Origin: Ruminococcus sp.
GTDB taxonomy: Bacteria; Bacillota_A; Clostridia; Oscillospirales; Ruminococcaceae
Assembly: GCF_016283395.1 (NCBI RefSeq)
Contig: NZ_JAEEMU010000034.1
Location: 147,408 to 211,407 of the forward strand
DNA length: 64,000 nucleotides
Direction: 5' to 3'
The position numbers were made by a program, and so were the translations under genes. Position 1 is the stretch's first letter. Each line of letters opens with the position of its first letter. Shown here one piece after another: positions 59,196-64,000 of the stretch. Under the pieces are notes generated by a model. The model was not told where the DNA came from and ran no database searches. It was given only the letters and a program-made list of their open reading frames with translations.

Positions 59196-59910
59196 CGTCA
59201 TCACCTCCCATTACAGCGAGGAAAGCCTGTCCTGTCTTGCTGGTGAGGTAATCCTCTTTAGTGCCGAAAAACAACTGCTTTCTGCCTACATGAAGGATAT
59301 GGGAAGCATATTTTACAGCGGCGTTCATATCGTGTGATACCATTATTACTGTTATGCCGTCCTTTTTGTTGAGACTGTCGATAAGCTCATACATCTCATT
59401 GGTGGCTTTTGGATCGAGACCTGTTACAGGCTCGTCAAGTAGTATCATTTTTCTTGCGGCGCAGAGTGCTCTTGCAAGGAGGACTCTCTGCTGCTGTCCT
59501 CCTGAAAGCTCCCTGTAGCAGCGTTTTGCAAGGGGCTCTATCTCAAGTCTGTGCATCATATCGTGGGCGAGCTTCTTTTCTTCCTTATTATAGAAAGGGC
59601 GGAAGCCGCATCTGCTCATGCAACCTGACTGCACTATCTCGCGTACAGATGCAGGAAAGTCACGCTGTACCATAGTCTGCTGAGGCAGATATCCGATCTC
59701 GTTCTTGCCGACTTCGCCGCATAGGGTGATATTTCCGCTGAGCTGCGGTCTGAGTCCGAGAAGAGCCTTTATGAGCGTACTCTTTCCCGAGCCGTTTTCA
59801 CCGACGATACAGAGGTAATCGCCGCTGTTTACGGTAAAATTAAGGTTTTTCGTAACAACGTCTCCCTCATAGCCGAGAGAGACGTTTTCGCATTTTAACA
59901 ATGCTCCCAT
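59188..59910 (-). CDS. znuC: Zinc ABC transporter ATPase
   Basis: About 240 residues. Walker A GENGSGKSTL, signature RELSGGQQQRVLLARAL, Walker B KMILLDEPVTGLD, H-loop VSHDMNAA. GYLPQQTMVQRDFPASVREIV is typical of the metal-ion group. ATG 59910 lies one base after the znuA stop; a TTG at 59919 inside znuA is an alternative. Confidence 0.92.
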   Translation of the reverse strand: MGALLKCENVSLGYEGDVVTKNLNFTVNSGDYLCIVGENGSGKSTLIKALLGLRPQLSGNITLCGEVGKNEIGYLPQQTMVQRDFPASVREIVQSGCMSRCGFRPFYNKEEKKLAHDMMHRLEIEPLAKRCYRELSGGQQQRVLLARALCAARKMILLDEPVTGLDPKATNEMYELIDSLNKKDGITVIMVSHDMNAAVKYASHILHVGRKQLFFGTKEDYLTSKTGQAFLAVMGGDDDE

Positions 59911-59911
59911 T

Positions 59912-60892
59912 TTAATCAAGCACCTTCTTTAAAGTTTCAAGGTCATTCTTCATTAATGATATATATGTAGCTCCCTTTTTGATATCGTCCGAAGTTACGG
60001 ACTGGAGCGAATTGAGCTTTTCTATCTTTGCTTTTTTATTGTCTGAGCTGCTTATTATGGACTTAGCGATGGCATCACTGGAATTTTCGATAATAAATAC
60101 GTTGTCGAGTTGCAGCTCGTCAAGCTTTTCCGCAAGCTTTGCGATAGTCTCGAAGCTTGCTTCGGTCTCGGCTGAGCAGCCTTTAAATGCTGCATAGTAA
60201 TCAAGTCCGTAATCCTCAACAAGATAGCGGAAAGGGAAGCGGTCACCGAAAAGCAGAGTCTTTATCTTTGCATTTTCAGCCATTTCCTTGTATTCGCCAT
60301 CAAGTTCCCTGAGCTTGTCCGTGTAGGCTGCAAGGTTAGCCTTGTATGTATCTGAGTTTGCGGAGTCGAGCTCGCAGAGTTTATTGCAGATATCATTGCA
60401 TATCAGCTCGGCATTTCTTACTGAGAGCCATACGTGTTCGTCGTATTCGGGCTCATCATCGTCATGGTAGTGTTCTTCCTCTTCTTCCATGCCTTCCTTG
60501 TGCTCTTCGAGCATGATATTGTCATTTACAGCTTCAAAAAGCTTTACTACCTTCATGTTCTTGTTGGTCTTTGTGCTGAGTGCGTCATCTACCCAGCTCT
60601 CAGACTCGCCGCCTACATATATGAACATATCGCAGTCTGAGATCGTCATTATATCCTGCGCACTGGGCTGATAATTATGTATATCCATGCCGCTTTCAAG
60701 GAGATAGGTGACATTTGCGCTGTCTGTTTCGCCTATTATCTCCCGTGTCCAGTCATATTCCGAAAAATTTGTGCAGACTATGCTCAGCTTTGCGTCCTTG
60801 TCAGAGGGCTTTTTAGCTGCGCAGCCTATAAGCATGGCTGAAAGTAATACGGGGACTAATAACGCCGCAGCATTTTTCACTTTATATGTCAT
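59912..60892 (-). CDS. znuA: Zinc ABC transporter substrate-binding lipoprotein
   Basis: 326 residues: lipobox AMLIGC (Cys24). It binds Zn(II). The fold is that of the ZnuA ends at 499-2076: [55 protein letters not shown]. The His-rich loop is short (EEEEEHYHDDDEPEYDEH). Comparing the two shows exactly where the ZinT domain was inserted in the other protein (after KEGMxE). First gene of znuABC, under a Fur/Zur-like box. Confidence 0.92.
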   Translation of the reverse strand: MTYKVKNAAALLVPVLLSAMLIGCAAKKPSDKDAKLSIVCTNFSEYDWTREIIGETDSANVTYLLESGMDIHNYQPSAQDIMTISDCDMFIYVGGESESWVDDALSTKTNKNMKVVKLFEAVNDNIMLEEHKEGMEEEEEHYHDDDEPEYDEHVWLSVRNAELICNDICNKLCELDSANSDTYKANLAAYTDKLRELDGEYKEMAENAKIKTLLFGDRFPFRYLVEDYGLDYYAAFKGCSAETEASFETIAKLAEKLDELQLDNVFIIENSSDAIAKSIISSSDNKKAKIEKLNSLQSVTSDDIKKGATYISLMKNDLETLKKVLD

Positions 60893-60915
60893 TCAATTCT
60901 CCTTTAAGCGTATTT

Positions 60916-60938
60916 TATCCCCACCGTAGGCGGGGATA
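60916..60938 (-). promoter_or_regulatory. 5' UTR hairpin of znuABC
   Basis: TATCCCC-N9-GGGGATA, between the Zur-like box and the ribosome binding site. Could be a structure that protects the leader or regulates translation. Confidence 0.4.
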
Positions 60939-60968
60939 TCATTCTTTATCAGTATATCACTTATGAAT

Positions 60969-61019
60969 ATGATAATCATTTTCAAATCATATTATACTTT
61001 ATTTAATTGCACCTGTCAA
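60969..61019 (-). promoter_or_regulatory. znuABC promoter with Fur/Zur-like box
   Basis: Minus strand: TTGACA (61014-61019), 17 bases, TATAAT (60991-60996). Immediately downstream ATTTGAAAATGATTATCATA (60968-60987) matches the Fur-type 7-1-7 pattern (TGATAATCATTTTCA on the other strand), a position suited to repression by Zur. Confidence 0.7.
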
Positions 61020-61143
61020 GAGCACATTGTTAATTTCACATAACTTTCATATTATGCCGCATGATTTTACAGCGGTATACTTGACAATATATGAGTTTTC
61101 GTGTATAATATACACGTAAATTTGATATAGGGGGTGCGGTATT

Positions 61144-61605
61144 ATGCCGAAAACAACAAAAGACAAAGAGCTGGATAAAATGTACAAGGATCTCCTTGAG
61201 AGCCGTGACAGTATCCATGCAAGAAAAGATGAGGGCAACCGACTGCTGAAATTCTTTGTGGGACTGCTTATGCTGGGCGGCGGCTTGTTCATGATTTTCC
61301 AGAATATAGTCGTAGAGAGCACTTGGGGATATGGCGGCTATTTCTTCAGAATAGGCGGTTTCGGACTTCCCAACGGACTGATAATGCTTCCGATAGTTGC
61401 AGGTATCGCAATGCTCTTCCTTATGGACAGGAAGATATTCGGCTGGGTAGTTCTTTCTATCGGAATAGTTATCGTACTTCTCAGCGTAATGCTTACAACT
61501 CACCTGAGATGGCGCAGCACTAATGCATATGTCTTTATAGTCATGTTCGGACTTGTGGCAGCAGGCGGCGGCATGGTCCTCAGAGAGCTTTTCAGAAAAG
61601 ATTAA
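61144..61605 (+). CDS. Small membrane protein of unknown function
   Basis: 153 residues: a charged N-terminal helix (about 1-33) followed by four membrane segments (FVGLLMLGGGLFMIF, LIMLPIVAGIAMLFL, WVVLSIGIVIVLLSV and FIVMFGLVAAGGGMVL). No motif of known function. Monocistronic between znuABC and the CotH gene. Confidence 0.75.
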   Translation: MPKTTKDKELDKMYKDLLESRDSIHARKDEGNRLLKFFVGLLMLGGGLFMIFQNIVVESTWGYGGYFFRIGGFGLPNGLIMLPIVAGIAMLFLMDRKIFGWVVLSIGIVIVLLSVMLTTHLRWRSTNAYVFIVMFGLVAAGGGMVLRELFRKD

Positions 61606-61610
61606 AAAGT

Positions 61611-61640
61611 AGACCGGTGAATTTGGTTCACCGGTCTTTT
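61611..61640. terminator. Bidirectional terminator
   Basis: AGACCGGTGAA pairs with TTCACCGGTCT across a five-base loop and is followed by T run, between convergent genes. Confidence 0.85.
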
Positions 61641-61641
61641 T

Positions 61642-63219
61642 TTATTTATGCCACTCGGAGTTGAGGAAATCTATTCGGCTTTGCAGCCATTTCAAAAGAT
61701 AATCTGCTGCATCTTTTTCGTTAAGGCATTTCAGAGCATCTTCTGAAAGCTCGAATGCAAACTGCTGATTCATAATTATATTGTTCCATTTTTTATAGTT
61801 TTCCTTGAAGTCTGCCTGATAGTTCGCGCTGTCGTCCTGTATCATCTTGCAGGTCTGCTCGAATATTCCGCTGTCGTAAGCCTTTGTCCATGTATCTTTG
61901 ATCATATCGCGGTACCAGTCCTCATAGGCGAGGACTGCCAACCACGGATTTATGGAGTCTTTTTCCTTATCGGGGTCGGGGACGATATTCGATGCATAAT
62001 ATCCGTAACCGTCAGTGCAGCGAGGTCTGTTGCCCATAGCGGAGTCGAAGTCCCACGGAGCTTCAAATCTTAGCTTCTTGCTGCCTTTCTGACTGAAATC
62101 AGCGTCCATATAGAAGCTGGACCACGCTACATCGGCATCACAAGCGAGTTCGCTTACAATATACATATCCACAAGAGACTGTACATCGGCAACTTTTTCT
62201 ACAGCTTGCTGCGGTGTGACAGAAGTGGTCTCGGAGATGTTTTTGTAATCCTTGTCGAATACGAAAGCCTTGTCGTTATAGGCGGCTTCGTACATTATTT
62301 TATATGTGTTGTTTACGAAATTCTCGATAAAATCGTGCTGCTCCTGAGAATAGATATCGCTTTTTATGGTTACGCCGAGAGGTTTTTTGATCGTTCCGCC
62401 TGCACTGAGACACTTTATAGTCCTGCCGCTGCCGTCATTGCCGTCATAAGGCTTGAGCGCGGCGTTATTGTTAAGATCAAGAGGGAACTTCTGAAGCTCC
62501 TCTTCGTTCTCGAAATAGCCGTCAAATTCAAGGAAATAGCCTGTATCCGTGCCTTTATAGTCTTTTTTTGGCGGCTTGATATTTACTCTGTTTTTGCTTG
62601 CCTGCTGCTGTTCGGTAAGCAGGTAAACTCCCATGTATTCGCCGTTAACTTCAACGTTCACAAGCTGTGAGTCGGCGGCGTAGAGTCCGTCTTCTTTCAA
62701 AATCTGACGGGCAGCAAAGAGAGTAGCCTTGTTTCTCAGCATAGAGCCGTCCTTGTATTCGGCGAGGAGCACCCAGTTTTTGAACTCAGCCCCGTCGTTT
62801 AGACCGAGAAGATTGATCTTCTGGTCGAATTTTATCCTCAGCGGCTTTTTGGGATAGTTTGTAGTCCAGTTGCCTCTTACCTTAACTTGAGCTGCGTGAG
62901 GTTTAAGATAGAAGCTTTCGTCTTTTGTGGACAGCTTAACGTAGCAGCTTTCATAGTAGGGCTCGGGAATATTTGCGTAGCTGGGATCCCATTGGACCAT
63001 ACTTTGCGTAACGTGCTTGGCGATGGGTTTTTTTATGAAGTCCATGACGTTTTCGTCCTGACTGGTGGTCTGTATTGATAACAGAGGGAGAGTTAAGTCC
63101 TCTGATATGGTACTTTCAGTAAATTCGGGGATCTTTTCTTCGGCATTTTTTTTCATGGAACAGCCGAAAAGCAATGCGGCTGACAGGCATACCGATAATG
63201 CCTTTTTTATTTTATTCAT
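61642..63219 (-). CDS. CotH-family lipoprotein
   Basis: 525 residues: lipobox LLFGC (Cys20), then a CotH kinase-like domain. Marks are AAQVKVRGNWTTNYPKKPLRIKF, WVLLAEYKDGSMLRNKATLFA, EYMGVYLLTEQ and FEAPWDFDSAMGNR. Spore coat CotH is a protein kinase in Bacillus, and CotH domains occur in cellulosomal proteins of ruminococci. Here the protein is membrane-anchored by lipid and lacks a dockerin. The upstream neighbour at the window edge is a xylanase. Start 63219 follows AGGAG. Confidence 0.87.
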   Translation of the reverse strand: MNKIKKALSVCLSAALLFGCSMKKNAEEKIPEFTESTISEDLTLPLLSIQTTSQDENVMDFIKKPIAKHVTQSMVQWDPSYANIPEPYYESCYVKLSTKDESFYLKPHAAQVKVRGNWTTNYPKKPLRIKFDQKINLLGLNDGAEFKNWVLLAEYKDGSMLRNKATLFAARQILKEDGLYAADSQLVNVEVNGEYMGVYLLTEQQQASKNRVNIKPPKKDYKGTDTGYFLEFDGYFENEEELQKFPLDLNNNAALKPYDGNDGSGRTIKCLSAGGTIKKPLGVTIKSDIYSQEQHDFIENFVNNTYKIMYEAAYNDKAFVFDKDYKNISETTSVTPQQAVEKVADVQSLVDMYIVSELACDADVAWSSFYMDADFSQKGSKKLRFEAPWDFDSAMGNRPRCTDGYGYYASNIVPDPDKEKDSINPWLAVLAYEDWYRDMIKDTWTKAYDSGIFEQTCKMIQDDSANYQADFKENYKKWNNIIMNQQFAFELSEDALKCLNEKDAADYLLKWLQSRIDFLNSEWHK

Positions 63220-63840
63220 AGCAGAAACTCCTAACAACGATCATAAGATATAATAAGTTGATTGTAGCATATTATTTGAAAAAAATCAATGTTTTTAGTA
63301 TAACATAGCAAGACTTGTATAACATATAGTTTTAAAATTATTGGAATTTGCGCCTTTAAATTTATATTTATAATGTAATAAAAGCATTGTTTAAATGAAA
63401 AGGAGCAGGTGAGGTGCTGTATTTGGTTTAAAGATATCGATAAATAGATTTTGAATTTAAAAACAGTCTTTACGAAATATCAGTATTTTACAAAAAATAG
63501 TAATCTCAATACCATATTTAAAAAATCCCACTAAAAGTGGCTTATGACAAAAAATGGTATAGTTAAATGATGAGCACAATTGACACTAAATGCCCATAAC
63601 GACCAAATAAAGCTAAAAACAGCTCTTTTTCTGCTTTTAAAAATAGGGTCGAAAAATTTGTACTCTTTTATTTTTATTGCTATTTTGACCGCAATATCTG
63701 ACCGATTTAAGTTTTGAGCGCAATAAATGACTTGTGACTGTTATAGTAATTTAATTATAATTAAGTTAGAAATAAAAACAGCAAAATATACAGAGGGTAT
63801 TACAAAAATCCGATTCTTTAACTTAAAAGGAGTGATTTAG
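63220..63840. other. Long gene-free region before the second GH11 xylanase
   Basis: A/T-rich, about 620 bases. Near its right end CCGCAATATCTGACC (63689) and GCGCAATAAATGACTTG (63718-63734) resemble the repeats before the first xylanase; TTGTGA (63732) and TATAAT (63756-63761), 18 bases apart, may be the promoter. Nothing coding is visible. Confidence 0.55.
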
Positions 63841-64000
63841 TTGAAGCTTAATAAGATCAAAAAGATCATCGGTGCAGGTGCGTCCACACTTATGATCGCA
63901 GCTGCTATCCCTGCTGTTGCTTCAGCTGCTGACCAGCAGACAAGAGGTAATATCGGCGGATACGACTACGAGATGTGGAACCAGAACGGTCAGGGACAGG
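63841..64000 (+). CDS. GH11 endo-1,4-beta-xylanase, N-terminal part (cut by window edge)
   Basis: The frame starts with TTG, eight bases after AAAGGAG, and stays open to the end. The first 33 residues are a signal peptide (MKLNKIKKIIGAGASTLMI... ending VASAA). The mature part begins QQTRGNIGGYDYEMWNQNGQG, the usual opening of GH11 xylanases (GYDYELW in the other copy at 17190). Without a lipobox, it is probably secreted or cellulosomal; the C-terminus, where a dockerin could lie, is outside the window. Confidence 0.88.
   Translation, partial: MKLNKIKKIIGAGASTLMIAAAIPAVASAADQQTRGNIGGYDYEMWNQNGQGQ

Noticed and set aside
61036..61503. 155-codon minus-strand frame opposite the small membrane protein
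   Set aside because: Hydrophilic Tyr/His-rich shadow; the plus-strand frame has four regular membrane segments and its own ribosome binding site.
1..64000. CRISPR array, tRNA, rRNA, insertion sequence or prophage
   Set aside because: Looked for spaced direct repeats, cloverleaf arms, transposase motifs and phage genes; none was convincing. The short intergenic repeats are not regularly spaced arrays.

Overview
The window looks like a chromosomal segment of a fibre-degrading Ruminococcus (Oscillospiraceae, R. albus / R. flavefaciens group). The evidence is an anaerobic Gram-positive gene set of moderate G+C: ferredoxin-dependent 2-oxoacid oxidoreductases, a type I dockerin, two GH11 xylanases (one only begun at the right edge), a CotH lipoprotein, a SigI/RsgI pair and many lipoproteins with Thr/Ala linkers. 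I saw no rRNA, tRNA, CRISPR array, phage or insertion sequence. The species is inferred, not shown.

Layout. 1-4.8 kb: a zinc locus with the end of a Fur-family gene, a small membrane protein, a ZnuA with a ZinT domain inserted in it, two COG0523-type GTPases and a lipoprotein. 5.0-8.7 kb: iorA-iorB-paaK. 8.8-9.6 kb: a decayed partial copy of the zinc locus. 9.9-12.6 kb: ECF sigma/anti-sigma pair 1. 12.7-16.1 kb: two FMN-reductase-type proteins around a SAM-clan riboswitch and a small unknown gene. 16.2-22.1 kb: lipoproteins, a GH11-CBM22 xylanase lipoprotein and ECF pair 2. 22.3-26.3 kb: a dockerin protein divergent from ECF pair 3, with matching promoter motifs. 26.4-28.0 kb: iscS-iscU. 28.4-34.5 kb (minus): a four-subunit 2-oxoacid:ferredoxin oxidoreductase, a second phenylacetate-CoA ligase, an aminotransferase and luxS. 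34.6-42.5 kb (minus): a LysR regulator, a transsulfuration operon and a nitrate/sulfonate-type ABC transporter, the last two each preceded by a Cys-containing leader peptide. 42.6-46.8 kb: ECF pairs 4 and 5. 46.8-52.3 kb: HD hydrolase, acylphosphatase, heme b-flavodoxin fusion, panBCD and a U32-like protein. 52.6-55.7 kb: SigI/RsgI and a Pro-rich secreted protein with the same promoter motif. 55.8-58.1 kb: acyl-CoA synthetase and an XRE-cupin regulator. 58.3-60.9 kb: znuABC under a Fur/Zur-like box. 61.1-64.0 kb: a membrane protein, CotH, and the start of a second GH11 xylanase.

Three themes join the genes. Zinc: two ZnuA proteins, COG0523 GTPases, a DUF1980-like module and Fur/Zur-like boxes. 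Acid and sulfur assimilation: CoA ligases beside ferredoxin-linked 2-oxoacid oxidoreductases suggest reductive carboxylation of aryl and branched acids to amino acids; LuxS plus two PLP enzymes suggest homocysteine-to-cysteine conversion; cysteine-rich leader peptides imply attenuation by cysteine supply. Surface sensing: six sigma/anti-sigma pairs lie in about 46 kb. Three sets of them have bipartite promoter motifs that can be read directly from the sequence with constant spacing, and one anti-sigma ectodomain resembles the secreted dockerin protein transcribed away from it.
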